The notes: generated by a model from the sequence alone, not told the origin. DNA of 48,096 nt from Ceratorhiza oryzae-sativae (GCA_030998015.1 JARWMV010000114.1:1-48096); one strand, 5' to 3'; counted from the stretch's first letter, positions 10,203 to 23,400 are shown. Made by a program: numbers and translations.

Positions 10203-13200
10203 TTGTTGTACAATGGTACCAATGTTGAACTTACCATGCAAGATATATGTTTAGAAGTGTTAGCTAAATCGAGTGGAGTTGTCAATCAGAGCATGGCCCC
10301 TGGTGAACATTTAAGCAGCGCTTACACAGAAAACACACACTCAAAAGTGACAGAAGGGTTGAAGGAACTAGCCCAACCCACAAACCTAGCCACAATCCCA
10401 ACCTCAGTTTGGGTACCTCCCCCTATTCCCTTGAATTCAGACATCATCCCCACCCCTCCAAACTTGGATGGTGCACATTTGGCTGACTTTCAGTTTGGGT
10501 CTTTTCTCTCAACTGAGAGTGGATTGAACACCTACCAGTCTCCATGGTCATACAGTATACCTTGTCCTCCCTCAGTCCCCCCTTCAACCATTCTTAATCC
10601 CTACTTCCCCCCAATCTCTCCCTGCTTGTTGCCAATTCCTACTCAAACTGCTTTTTCAATGGTGGGCATGCATCAGTGGTGTCCAACAAGCTTTATCAGA
10701 ATCCATGGACATGGGAATCCATTGGAACGTGTGATGAGATTGGAGGTGGTGTAGGGAGAGACAACGTTGGGGACATTAACATTGGGCAGAGTGAATTTGG
10801 TAAGTCTGCATGTATGCTAGGCTTCATACAGATTACTTACGTATTTGCAATGTAGCCACCCAATTCCAGCCTCACAACGTGACACATGAAGAAACACAAC
10901 TCGAGCCTGGTCCAGGTATTACAGTGGATAACGCCCAGAACTTCCTTCATGCCAAAAATTCCTATATCTGCATTGTCAGCAAAGGTTGAATTATATATTG
11001 ACACCCTACTGCAGGCTGTACTTATGGGAGAGGCCAGACACAATGGGAGGAAGAGTGCAAGAAGAACAAGAAACTTCAAAACAGGAATCCATATGGGATA
11101 TGGTGGTCGAAGGACAAGTGGGAGATGGTGAAATGGTTGGCAACTGAGAAGGTGTTGCAATCCAGTATAAACAAGCAACTTAAGACTGAGTGTGTAAGAA
11201 ATTCTCCACATAAGCCAATTAGTTACTTAGCTCTTTGTAGTTCAAGGGAGCTGAGTATTCGTTCAGTAATGCAAAGACACTATTCAAGAAGATTCAAGAT
11301 GAGATGAGTGCCTTTGGAGGGCCAGAGTGGCATGTCAAGGATGTTGCAATATCTGAGGCACCAAAAGATAAAGTCATATTTTCTACAAGGACCTGGAGAA
11401 ATGCATGGACTTTCAGTTGGGACAAGCATGGTTTGCTGGCAAGATGTTGTTTGCTCCAGAGAAGCACTTCGATGCCAATGATATCACTAGATTATATGAT
11501 AACCCATGGACAGCAGATGACTGGAATGAGAGACAGGTAAGTTTTGCAGCATAAAAGAGCATTCAAAGTACACTCACCAATAAACAGGAGTCCTTGCCAC
11601 CTGGCACAACCTATGGCGGGATCTTTATTGCAAGTGACTCAACGCAGTTGAGTATGCATTTGGGCAATGTTGCAGTCCACATGGTATATATAAGCCTAGC
11701 CAATCTTGAGCAGTCAGTACGGGCCTGCACCAGTGAGAATGTGTGGATTCTAGTCGGATACATACCAAAATCAAAGTTCTCCAATGCAATGGCTGAGTTC
11801 TGAGGTCAACCAAAAACTGTTTGCACAAAACTCCTGGGCTTGCTCAATCGCCGCCTATTCCATTGCTGTATGACAATCCTCACACGACCACTCCGCTGCA
11901 AGCAGCCCCACAATGTAATCGATCCAGAAGGCAACGTCCGATCAGTACTGTACGAACTCACCAGGTACATTGCTGATTTGGAAGAGCAATGGCTAGTTGC
12001 TGGCTTAGGGGGGCAAGCCTGCCCACATTGTACTTGCAATACCACTCACCTTGAGGACATTGAGTCCAGTCTGCCACGTACCTGAGCACAAGTCCTAAAG
12101 CAGATCAACACAATTGTGGACACATATAAACAGGCATGGGGTTGCTCGCCATTGTTAGAAGAGTATTTGGATCTTGCAGGCGAGAAACATCTCAATGGTG
12201 TCGACAAACCATTCTGGAGATTTGTTCCTGGGCTAGATATTTTCCATGTCCTATCCCCTGACCTACTTCATGGATTTCATAAGTTTTTCTACAATCATAT
12301 CTATCGTTTTAATCGTACTGGTGTGGGTCTTGACGAATACGATGCATGCCTTAACTTGCAGCTGCAGTATTCTGCAGACCGAGCCTTTCTTCATGGCGTG
12401 TCCCACATCTCCCAGATGACCGGTATAGAGCATTGCTTGCTTGAGCAAACCCATCTACCCATTGTCGCGAACGCACCTGGAGTTATCAATGAAGAGGTCA
12501 TTCAAGCTACATGTGGAGTGTTGGAATGCATATACCTTGCTCAATTACCAGTCCAGTCTGATTGCACACTCCAGGCTTATGAAGAAGGATACGAAGCCTT
12601 TATGCTATATCGAAAGGCATGGATTGACAATGGGATGTGAAGGGGGAAGAAAGGGGTTATTCGGCACTTCAATATACCAAAAATGCATGTTATTCGACAC
12701 CACACACACCATGTTCAACAAAAAGGTAGTGCTGTCAACTTCACAACCAAGACAATGGAGCATCTTCACATTGGCATGAAGGATGTGTACCAAGCCTCGA
12801 ATCGTCATGAGTGGAAGCAACAAACAGTACAATGGCTAAATCGATGTGACATAATACGCAATTATGAAGATTGGATGTCATGGTGTCAGGCAGAAGATGA
12901 ACCAAGCTGGAATTCAGGTCAAGGTAAGAACATGTTCTTTTGGATTGTGGGAGGTACTTAACTCATACCTTTGATCAGGTGGAATCGCAAGTGAGCCAAC
13001 TAGGTGCCTAGATAACAAGACTCAAGATGGTAGTGACAACTCAAGCGTTTGTGTAGAAGGTGTCGAATCAGAGGGTGATGACTTGAGTGAAAGCAAGGAG
13101 GAAATTGAGGCAGAGGGCAAAGATGACAAGGAGTACGATGACCCAGACCCCTATGGCAAACAGATAGAAGACAATCACAAAGAAGAAGGGGAGGAGAACA

Positions 13201-14004
13201 CCGAGAACAATAAGGTACACCGCTTGGCTCTCAGAGCCTGCTAGATATGGTGTGGTCACCATGGGTAGCCTATGACACAGACAACTTACCATAGTGTGTA
13301 TATAATAGGTGCAGCATTGGTTGATGCAGCAAACAAGCAGTGCAGTCAAGAGTAGGACCCTAAAGTGTAAGTGCCAAACAGAGTCAGGTCACGATACAAA
13401 CCCAAGGTCAGCACCATGCCCTTGCCTTGCAGCGCTGTGAACCATGCACAAGATATCTGACCTCCAGCAAATCAGACTCAAGCCAAACACACGCCAAACC
13501 TTGATCCAACAAATCTGCAACAAGTACAGCTTGGATCTGCAGGAGTTGATGCAACATATCGACCGGTGTCCTCAATTCACCAGCCTTCTTGCTCTTGTCA
13601 ACAAACACACTGAAATCAATGTTTGGCATGCTCTCTGAATTTGCCTACATTCAGCTGCATGTTGCTCTGGCATGAGGATGCCGCGGATTCAATCAAAACC
13701 AGCTAGTCTTGATCATACCGCTCAGCACAACCCCATGTTCTTCATTAACGCAGCAGGGAAAACTGCATGGTCTGCAAGGCTATATGGTGAGTTATCAACA
13801 CTTGTATCTGCTTTGAATACTCTAAACCACAATCAAATATTCTAGATTGTGCTGTTGGCCAGGTTCAGCTTATTTTTCAACCTACCCCCACCCCCTTGAC
13901 CCTGGATCCTCCGCTTATGGTTTACATACAATCATTCAGCAAAATACCTCAAGCTGCATGTGGGAAGATGGGCCTTTTGGTGGTCAAGAAGGTGGGCTTG
14001 CATA
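10203..14004 (+). pseudogene. Plavaka-type transposase, 5' part (split by a DNA transposon)
   Basis: This is a spliced transposase gene of the Plavaka family (CACTA-related, common in basidiomycetes). A Pro-rich N-terminal part (10203-10754) is followed by NPYGIWWSKDKWEMVKWLA (about 11088-11144). Then come ITRLYDNPW, LPPGTTYGGIFIASDSTQLS, FHVLSPDLLHGFHKF and the C-terminal HFNIPKMHVIRHH and GSAVNF segments. Introns fit at 11194-11240 and 11537-11587, and others near 12925 and 13216. From 11588 to about 12920 one frame is interrupted only by TGA codons at 11801, 12083 and 12638. A 2-nt insertion near 11380 also breaks it. The last exon stops inside a His codon at the TA target at 14003-14004 and resumes at 27901. 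LTR-D1 removed or displaced the 5' end. Confidence 0.8.
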
Positions 14005-14030
14005 CAGTGCCTCCCACCAGGTCACCGCCT
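14005..14030 (+). repeat. Left terminal inverted repeat of the 14-27.9 kb transposon
   Basis: Twenty-six bases are identical to the reverse complement of 27873-27898. The TA duplication lies immediately outside. The sequence diverges inward after GCCT. Confidence 0.9.
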
Positions 14031-15026
14031 GTCCCAGAAGCAAAAATAGGCACCGTAAGGGACCATATCACGTGATGTTTCAAATTTTGGAGGATGAATT
14101 TTCCGAACATAGACAGCAATTACATTAAAAATGCCAGCCTAGTGTCATATTCAAAGTCCGGCGTGAGCATGGATGTTTAGTTGGGAGACATGAAAAAGTA
14201 AGCTGAATGAGAACTTCAGCCAGAACACCACCACCTGCGCATGCCATGGAGGTCAAAAAAGAGCCTGGCCACCAAGCAACATGAGGCAAGAAAGGCCCAA
14301 AGATGTAAGTTTTGATTCTATGAAACATGAATTAATGACATACCAGATACAGCAGTGGCGAGTACTGGGGCCCACAAATGCCTTTCTCCACATGAGTACT
14401 GGCCCAGTAATCCTGGTTGTCAGCCATATTGGGATGAGTTCTATGAAAACCCATACCCAACAAAAACCGAGTGTTGCACTATAGTAAACCAACTTGGCAA
14501 GTAAGTACTTTTGATATGTACCATATAATGTTATACTTATCTGTTTCCGAAGTACATTTGCCACAGTATGGCATTGGTTCAAACTGGCTTGCCAATATAC
14601 ACAGGCACCAGATAACAAAGCTGGAAGCGACAAGGAGACTGATGAGTGTGTATCAGACGAACAGAGTGAGAGCGAAAGCAGTGTGCTGGTGATCGGGATG
14701 AAAACCACCAAAGGAACACTGTACAAGCACTTTATAATAGAATTATATCAAAAAATGTCAGTACAAGTGTTCATGACGTGATACAGAGATAGCCTTACAG
14801 GATAATATGACAGCAAGGAACCAAGCAAAACCACTCCAATACTGTTACGCTGAACCATACTGGCAAGCCTGTCGATTCAATCAAACCAAAAAAAGCGAAG
14901 ACGCACCAATACGGCCCACACAGAACGTACACAGGGGGCTTGCACACCACAGCTTGGTGAAATTGCAAGCATGCTGAGAGAAATGCTAGCGATATTCGTG
15001 GCTTTTTCCCAAGCGTTTTTGGTTGA
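14031..15026. other. Transposon 5' region without a recognised gene
   Basis: This lies between the left inverted repeat and the first recognisable transposase exon. It contains the subterminal CACGTGATGTTT motif at 14069. Short open frames at 14281-14484 and 14471-14692 show no recognisable motif, though GT/AG pairs allow spliced exons. It may hold a promoter, or an accessory gene of the transposon. Confidence 0.4.
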
Positions 15027-16603
15027 GTGAAGGAGTCAAAACCGGGCATGCAAGGACAGCACAAGGCAATAATTGTTGAAAGCAACAATTCCGAGGGTGA
15101 AATCAAGCTCATCAGTGACAATACAACTTGGTTGAGCATTGAAACAGAAGTACCCAGGGAAAACTCTTATGTCCCAGAAGGGATAATGCGATTGGGTGCA
15201 GAGGATTTGGCTCAGGTTGATGACAGAGGCCTGAGGGCAGATTCTTGTGTTGTCTTGGAGGTGAGTTGTTGTTTGAGGATTCAAACCACCAGCCTCACCA
15301 CTATTTTTGCTTGCTTCTTTGATTTAGGGAGCAGGTATGATGAACAAACCAGATACAGCAGAAACTTCAAACAAGATGGAGCATGTGATGTCAACAGAAG
15401 AATACCTCAAGGCACTCATGTTGCTTGAAGATGGTATGGGTGAATTGAAGCTCAACATTACAATAACCGACACCAAGGCGGCCAACAGTGCAGACACCAG
15501 GGCACCAACGCCTGCACAAAACAAGGAGCCAACCCCTGAAGCTGTCAAAATCGACCTACAAGATTCAATGGTGCAGTTGGATGGCGATGATGATGAAGGC
15601 GAAGAATCATTTTATGCCACCCTAAACCAATACCTGCATCAGTTATTGAATGAAGAGAAGAAATCAAAAGCACCAAACGTGAAGGTTTTGATTGAGCTCA
15701 CCATGTTATCCAATTATAACAATCTCTGGGAGGCGTATTGCAACGGAGGAAAGTGTGCACCAAGCACCCAAGCAAGCAATAAGATTGCTGAAGCAAAATT
15801 TGTCCTGACACTGGAGAAACCAATCTATCAGTACAAAAGCTGGCATGCATGTCAGTTGTGTGCAAAGGCAAATCACCTGGTCTGATTTGGATGCTTACTG
15901 GTTACAAGGCAAGGGCAAGGGGCAACTCACCAATCACTCTTAAACCAAGACGATGTCAGACGGAGTATCCACTCATACCTCAAATCTTTGAAGGTTGGCA
16001 TGGTAAGTATGTAGCTTATCCACTGGATGCTGATGCTCACCCAGAGATGTAGATTACCCCTCAGAAACTTAGGCGAGAGGTGAATCAGACTATCCTACCT
16101 GAGCTTGGGATAGGATCCCCAATATGCAAAAACACAGCTTGCCAATGGCTTGATAAACTTGGATACCAACCTGTTGAACACTGGAAGGGAGTCTATATGG
16201 ATGGCCATGAACAAAGTGACGTAATTGAATACTGTCAAAAATTCCTCAAGGATATCAAAGCAATGTTACTGTAAGTATATTTTTGACAATCTTACTTTAA
16301 TCCACTCCTAATCAACAGTTAGCTTCATCCAACAGTACAATGACAAAAGCGATGAACCAATCCCACTTATATTACCACCCAGACAAAAACAACTGGCCCC
16401 TGTTGCTCATGACAAGTGTTGTTTTCATGCAAACAATCATGAAACATTCTCTTATCTATGTGAAGGAGAACAGCAGCTTTGTCAGAAGGGTAAAGGGCAG
16501 TTGATACATGTGTCAGATTTTATAACTGAGCAATTTGGGAGATTGGTGCTCTCTCCAGAGCTGATTGAAGAGAATAATAACTTACCAACTAGCAAGCAGC
16601 TTG
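15027..16603 (+). pseudogene. DDE transposase, N-terminal exons
   Basis: A candidate start at 15027 opens exon 1, which ends at 15260. A 67-bp intron (15261-15327) restores an acidic region (DSMVQLDGDDDEGEESF). The frame then continues past a TGA at 15883-15885 into QGQGATHQSLLNQDDV. After a probable short intron (about 16003-16046) and a TAG near 16050 comes a DNA-binding/HTH-like block, TACQWLDKLGYQPVEHWKGV, followed by YMDGHEQSDVIEY. A further intron (about 16273-16318) leads to the first catalytic block VAHDKCCFHANN and KGQLIHVSDFITEQFG. Coding is then cut by LTR-C3 at codons for SKQL. The order and spacing match a spliced DDE-superfamily transposase found in many Agaricomycetes; I recognise the family but not a formal name. 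Confidence 0.65.
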
Positions 16604-16825
16604 TGTTATGGATCACTAACATTTGTCTATTATTTTAGTCTGCTCTACCAACCTCAAGCGATGCCTCTGTAATTTTTCTTGAAATTAAATGAATTTGTAT
16701 GCGTCTGAAATTGTACTATTTGTGTTCCATTAAATAGTACAAAATCTCCTCTTTCCAACGCATATTTTATCGTGATTTTATCTTAAGAACTCAGAGAGAT
16801 ATAGAGGTTGCAATATTTCCTCTTA

Positions 16826-18419
16826 CACTGGCTCAAATAAGTCTTGCCTCACGTGACAAGAAAAGCTTGCACTGCTCATTTCTCCTCAGCTAGCGTAGAT
16901 ATTGACTAGATGTAATAATAGATAATGTACAATAGGCTCTTACAAATCTATCCGTAAAAAAAAACAAAATTACATGATGGGATTACAAGGAGTGGCACAG
17001 GTTCTGTTTGTGCATGCTTGAGGCAAGACTTTTGCATGTAAATGCAATTTGGCATTGAAAGCATAAATCCTCCAGAACGGTACACATACATTCAGTCTAA
17101 CCTAGTAATGAGTATTGTCACCCCTCGCATCTTGCAGCTCAGCCACCCTGAGAGGCATTGAATAATACAGATTCTGGATCACAGTGGCATCGATGCACTC
17201 CCACTCCTCCTTCAGTGCCTCCCACAACTCGTCCTCATTGCATGGACGAACAGCCCGTTTTTGCACCTTGCGATCCAAGTAGCTCCATACATGTTCGATT
17301 ATGTTCATATCTGGTGAGTTCAAGGGCCAGGGAAGTACCTTGATGTGTTTTGATTCGAGCCAGTTGGATGCCAAGTGTGATCAATGTTTTGGATCATTGT
17401 CACACTGGAAGATGACACTACGTGGCTTGAGATTACAGTCCTTCAGAGTCCCCAGAAGGTCCTCCTTCAATATCTCCATGTATATGACAGCATTCATAAT
17501 GCCTTCAATTTGATGGAGATGGCCTACTCCATTCCATGTTATACACCCCCACACCATCACACTCCCACCTCCATGTTTGATGGTTTTTTTGGTATATCGA
17601 GGATCATACGCCTGTCCAGGTTGCCTCCAAATATATTTGAGTCCATCAGAGGAGAATACATTGAATTTTGACTCATTGGAGAAGATGACCCGGGCCCACA
17701 TCAAGGTGTCCCAACTTATATGCTCGGCAGACCAGCCATGACAAGCTGATCTTTGCTTATATGTCAGGGAAGGAACATGCTGACGATGACGCGCCATAAG
17801 CCCTAGCTCTTGAAGATGGTGACAGATTGTGTCAGGGTGGAGGTGAGGGAAGTATTGTCACTGTAGCTCAGTGGCATTGCTGTGGTGAAGTTTGGACAGC
17901 CTGATCAAGGCAAGGTGATCGTCCCTGGCCGTCATTCTGTGTGGACAACCTGTACGAATGGCCTTGGGATACATTGCACATGGTTTGAGAAATTGTTGAT
18001 AAACTTGGTTGACAGTGGTACGATCGACACCAACAATGTGAGCAACCACGCTACTCACAATACCGAGATTCTTCATTGTCAAGATTTGTGACTTTTGGGC
18101 ATCTGAAGTGAACCGTGCCATGGCTAGTGTTCTAGACAAATGTAGGGCAAAGGGATTATAGTGCTTATGAGTGTGGGAGAACAGAAGAAGAATCGGGTGT
18201 ATGTGGCCTGCATAAGTCTTCCCTCAAGCATGCGCAAACAGAATGTGTGCCACTCCTTGTAATCCCATCATGTAATTTTGTTTTTTTTTACAGATAGATT
18301 TGCAAGAGCCTATTGTACATTATCTATTATTACATCTAGTCGATATCTACGCTAGCCAAGGAGAAATGAGCAGTGCAAGCTTTTCTTGTCACATGAGGCA
18401 AGACTTATTCGAGCCAGTG
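16826..18419 (-). mobile_element. Tc1/mariner element with about 210-bp inverted repeats
   Basis: The element is 1594 bp and is flanked by a TA duplication (16824-16825 and 18420-18421). It is inserted in LTR-C at the sequence CCTCTTATCAGG, as shown by intact LTR-C copies. The ends start CACTGGCTC(A/G)AATAAGTC. The inverted repeats are about 211 bp (16826-17036) and 210 bp (18210-18419), with only scattered mismatches. The transposase lies between them on the minus strand. Confidence 0.92.
17102..18139 (-). pseudogene. Tc1-like DD34E transposase, two in-frame TGAs
   Basis: One frame of 346 codons, the usual Tc1 size, is interrupted by TGA at 17858-17860 and 17381-17383, with no frameshift. 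In order it has a helix-turn-helix DNA-binding region (VVAHIVGVDRTTVNQVYQQF), the first catalytic block FSNESKFNVF, the second QCDNDPKH, and the third WPLNSPDMNIIEHVW. Counting the stop as a residue, 34 residues separate the second Asp from the Glu, the Tc1 DD34E spacing. The first catalytic Asp position, normally within F(S/T)DE, reads Asn here. The two stops plus this change indicate an inactive gene. Its inverted repeats are still well preserved, so it could be mobilised in trans. Confidence 0.88.
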
Positions 18420-19506
18420 TATCAGGAGATATTGATTACAACATTGCACCGCTCATATCTCGGCAACCGCTTACGCTATCAAAGCGATCTTATGCTCTAT
18501 CGATAGCTAATCTTCGGCAGTATCTGCTGCCCGAAGATCGTCGCGATCCACCAGATCCTCGCGCCGGAATGGCCCAAAGATCATTAGAATCTTACTGGAC
18601 CATCAATCAAGATCTGATGACTCCAGTGAGTCAGGAGAGCTTCCCAAATTGATCCAGAAGCTTCTCTGACTCACCTTATGACTGACTGAGATGTAGCCTC
18701 CGTTCATTACATGTATATACTATGATAATATGATCTACAAGCCAATAGCAGGTCTCAGATGCATCAATGCCTTCAATCCACACCCTGTCTTTACTCTTTT
18801 ATCCTATACTGGGCTAGGGTGTACCCCAAGTATAGCAGTACCCTCTTTTAATGATCGCACTGGCATGCATGCATCTATTTGGCTCTGGAATGCCCTCCTC
18901 AGGGTATAAAAGGACCTCCTCTGAGGCCCTTCCAGACCACCCCCCTCCTCTACTCAACCCAGACTGGTTATTGGTTTCCTTTCTCTTTCTATTTCTCTTG
19001 TCTGTGTGTGATTTCTTATATAACTAGTACTGAGGAATAAAGTACCATATTAGTTATATACTGTCTGAGTCATTGTATCTTATATCCAGAGATATATAAG
19101 GATACAATACTGCCTGATGGAGTGTGACATTAAGTACCAGCTATTAGAGGAAATCTAAGTACCTGTAGCTGAGGAAGTACATGCATTAGGCAGCCCACCA
19201 TCTATCCTATAAGCTATCACTTAAGTCTAGTATTAAGATTAGTATCAGTTAGTCCAAGCGACTAGGGCTGAACTACATTTAAGATATCTAAGGGAACCTG
19301 ACCATAGTAGTCTTGCTCTTTATACCTATAAATTAGTCAGTTTACACTGTGAAAGATTAAGACTACCTTGAGTGTTACTTGATTGCATTGCAACTACTTT
19401 GAGCCTTCTTACTCTAGTCTAAGAAGTATTGAGTACAATTAGTGTATACTAACATATCTACATTTGCTTAAGCTCTAGATATTCAAGTGTACCCTGACCT
19501 GTAACA

Positions 19507-20076
19507 GCTTGTGGTGACAGATGCACGAAAAATCATTGAGCCTGGTAAGAACCAGGACTGATGGTGGGATATGGATCAATTGTGCAAGCAGGTGAGTTGT
19601 GATCCAAAGCATTTAGATAAAAACTTAGCTGACAAGCCAAAAGCTTTGTGATGCAATAAAGATTTTTGAGCGGCTGCATCCCAATTGTATTGGAGTCTTT
19701 CTTTTCAACCAGTCATCTGCCCACAGTGCATTTGCAGACAATGCATTAGTTGTGAAAAGGATGAATGTGACACCAGGCGGAAAGAATATGAAGCTGATGC
19801 ACCCTACAAAAATCCCAATGGATAACCTGCATCCCCACTTACGAGGAAAGGTACAAACCATGGTCTTTGAGGATGGACATCCCAATGCTGGCCAGCCTAA
19901 GGGTATGCGAGTTGTGCTTGAAGAGCATGGGCTACTCGAAAGTTTGAGCTGTGGTCGGAATGGGCAGCCAATAGGAACCTGTGCTGAGTGTTGGAAATTG
20001 GATGAAGCCTGCACCAAAGCTGAAAAGGAAGCACACAAGCGTATGGAGGAAGATCCTGAGTTTTATAGAAATCTAG
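19507..20076 (+). pseudogene. DDE transposase, middle exons
   Basis: The frame resumes after LTR-C3 with LVVTDARKIIEPGKNQD, then a TGA at 19559-19561 and WWDMDQLCKQ. After another frame change comes LFNQSSAHSAFADNALVVKR, where the family usually has Asp in place of the Asn, so the second catalytic acid appears lost. It continues with GQPKGMRVVLEEHGL and a Lys/Glu-rich region to the exon end at 20076. A GT donor at 20077 opens an intron that contains gypsy1. Confidence 0.7.
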
Positions 20077-20086
20077 GTATGCATAC

Positions 20087-20462
20087 TGTCAACAACAACA
20101 AGTCAGGTGACAAGAAAAATAGTAAGAAAGGAAAAGAACTTGTATTCGACAAGAGGTCAAGTTCTTGAGGAGTCCTCTGCAAACTTGACCCAGTTTATAT
20201 ACATAGTACAAGCCACATCATAACAAACAAGTCCGTACAGTGAGTCACAACTGATAAGAGATAGAAGCAGTAGAAGCAACTGTGGAACTGTGGAATTTCA
20301 CATCGGAGTTGAAATACATCTTGGTTACCAGTCCAGAACATTCCCTGAATCACATGACACAGATATACCATAAAAGGCAAGTATGTTTTGAAGATCATCT
20401 CATAAAATGTAGTAAATCAAGAAAATATTATAGAGTGGATATATGTGTGTCAGTTCGTGACA
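20087..20462 (-). repeat. LTR1, 3' LTR of gypsy1 copy B
   Basis: The LTR is 376 bp, TGTCAAC to GTGACA. It differs from its partner at 26653 at roughly a dozen positions, most of them at CpG sites as judged from copy A. The adjacent 20463-20475 is the polypurine tract on the minus strand. Confidence 0.93.
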
Positions 20463-23400
20463 CTTCCCCCCTTCAAGGCATGGGGGTCCTGGGGTGCCTT
20501 TGGATGCGACTTGACATAGTCGGTGATGAGTTCTGGTGCGTTCACCAGGTCATCATAAGTTAACCATTGTCACTCGTTGTAGCCAAGCCATTTGACATAG
20601 TATTTGAAGACGTTAGACCTTTTGTTGTATTGTGATTTTATGATCTGTTCCACTTCAAATTCTTCTTCCCCTTCAGGAGTTACCACAGGTGGTGGTGGGG
20701 GAACCTGACGTCCATAGGGATTGTCTTTATGTTTGGTCAGGAGCAAGACATGAAATACTGGGTGTATTTTCATGGTTACTGGCAAGTCCAGTTTGAAGGC
20801 GTGAGTGCCATGTTGTGCTACCACCTTGAATGGTCCAACTCTCTTGTGGGCCAATTTCCTGGAGGCCTGTTGTGTGTGTATGTTCTTGGTGTTGAGCCAG
20901 ACTTTGTCTCCCACCCTGATGGCTTCTGGGGTCTGATGCTTCCAATCATAGTATTCTTTGGTCCTCTGGTTTGCTAGTTCCAGAGCAGCCTTGAGTTTGT
21001 CATGGCCCTTTTGAAGCCATTCTGCATGATTGTCTGCTAAGGGGAATTCTTGTTCCTCCTTGTCCCCAACTGCCAGCCTTGGATGGAAACTGTAGTTTGC
21101 AAAGAACAGTGTTTTGCCAGTTGAGGCATTGACGCCATTGTTGTAGGCAAATTCAGCCAGAGGTAAGAGTGAGACCCAGTCGTCCTGCCAATCTGATACA
21201 TAGTGTCTCAGGTACCCTTCTACTACTTGGTTAGCCCTTTCAGACTGGCCATCTGTTTGGGGGTGGTATGCTGTGGAGTAGGATGGTTTTATATCCAGTT
21301 GTTTGTACAGGTGCCTTAAGAATTTGGATGTGAAGTTGGGACCACAGTCTGAAATGGTTTTTCATGGTAACCCATGGAGTTTCCATACATAGGTTAGGAA
21401 CAGGTTTGCGCAATCCATGGCACTGGCCTCTGACTGACATGGGATAAAGTGGACCATTTTTGTCAGGCAGTCCACAACTGTAAATATAGCATCAAACCCT
21501 TCTGATAGGGGTAATCCAGTGATCAGATCATAGGTAATTTCCTCCCAAGGTTTTTCTGGTGCTGGTATTGGGTTTAGGAGCCCTGGGGGAACCTGGTTGC
21601 TGTGCTTGTTCCTAATACATGATTCACAATGTGTAACATATTGGTTGACTGATTTTTTCATTGATGACCATGTATATTTGCGGTTTAACAATTCATATGT
21701 TCTGAATTGTCCTGGGTGTCCTGCAGCTGGGTTGTTGTGATGGCTTTCAATGATCAGTTTGCAAAGTTCTTTGTAATTTGGGACGTAGATTCAGCCCTTG
21801 TATTGTAAAAGTCCTTCATCCCATTCCCAGTTTTTGACCTTTTCATTGTTGTCTAGGGCTTTTAGCACTTTTGACAGGTGCTCATCCCCTGGGATGGCAT
21901 CCCTAATGAGTTGTTCCAGGTCATGGTCTGGTGTGATTGCTTGTAGCCACAGTGATTTTAGTTCAAGAAATTGGTTTTGCACAAGCAGAGCTTGGCTCTC
22001 ACCCCCCTCTTTAGGGATGTGCCTTGACAGCCTAGAGAGTATGTCCGCCTGGCCGTTCTTTGCCCCTTCAATGTATAGAATCTTGAATTTGAATTTGGAC
22101 AGGAACTCATGCCATCGTGTGACTCAGCCGTTCAGCGGCCAATTTGTATTCCAATATTCCAGATTTTTGTGATCGCAAACAATGTTCACTGGGTGTTCGG
22201 CCCCTTCTAGTAAATGACACCTGTGTTTGAGGGCTTTTATGATTGCCAGCATTTCCTTGTTGTAAATATCGTAATTTCTTTCTGCTGGGACCATTGCCTT
22301 GGAGTAGTAGGAGATTGGGTGGAGCATTCCATCTTCTCCGTATTGCGGTAACACAGCACCTGTGGCATAGCCGGAGGCATCTGTTTCCAGAATAAATGGT
22401 TTGCTGGGTTCTGGCTGAATTAGGAGGGGGGCTTCTTTCAATTTCTGCTTCAGCAGGTTCCATGCCTGGTCCCTTTCTTCTGTCCATTCCCACTTTACAT
22501 CCTTCTTGACAAGTTCATAAAGACATTTTGTAATTTTTGAAAAGTCTTTTATGAAGTGCCTCAACCAATTTGCGAACCCCAACCCTTCCAGGACTTCAGT
22601 TGGGTTGGTAGGGGTTGGCCATTCAACAGCTTTTTCAACCTTGGCTGGGTCTACTTTAATTCCCTGGGGAGTCACTACTATTCCCAGGTAATCAACTTTG
22701 GTGACATCAAAAACACATTTCTCCAGGGCGCAGTATAGGCCAGCTTTTTGGAGACAACGTAAGACTTCTTTGACATGTTCATCATGTTCTTCTTGGTTTT
22801 TGGAGAATACTAATATGTCATCCATATAGATTACAACATAAATGCCCTCTATGTCTTGGAACTCTTCCCAGATCATGGGCATGAAGGTTCCCAGTGCATT
22901 CTTTTGACCAAATTGCATGACTAAGGGCTCATACAACCCATATTTGGTCTTAAAAGCTGCTTGCCATTCGTCCCCTTCCCCAATTCATATGAGGTTGAAG
23001 CCCCACTTTAGATCAAACTTGGTGAATATCTTTGCCCCACACAAAGTCTCCACAATATCATTGATGCGTGGGAGTGGGTACACATTAGAGACTGTCATTT
23101 TGTTTAGTCGCCAGTAGTTGATGCACATGCGCAAATTCCCATTCTTCTTTTTGACAAATATGACTGGGGATGCCATTGGTGACCTTGAGGGTCTGATATG
23201 CCCTGCTTTCAGTTGGCAATCCAAGGTTTTGCACAATTCTGCATCTTCCTTGACACCCATGCTATATATGGGGCCATGCCTTGGCTTGGCATCCAGTTTT
23301 AAATCTATTTCCATATCCCACTTTCTATGGGGTGGTAATGGTTGGATGTTGTCTTCTTCAGTGAATATTTTCTGGAATTCTTTATATTTTGTTGGGAGGG

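Larger units (their letters stand above)
16604..19506 (+). repeat. Solo LTR-C3 with GCTTG target duplication, containing a Tc1 element
   Basis: The element runs from TGTTATGG to CTGTAACA and is flanked by GCTTG at 16599-16603 and 19507-19511. Removing it, with one GCTTG, joins SKQL to VVTDARKIIEPG in the transposase reading frame. Without the nested Tc1 copy it is 1307 bp. It has a TATAAAA box at 18905-18911 and AATAAA at 19036-19041, as expected for an LTR promoter and poly(A) signal. It also has the CpG-rich hairpin block (about 18503-18540). No internal region accompanies it. Confidence 0.9.
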
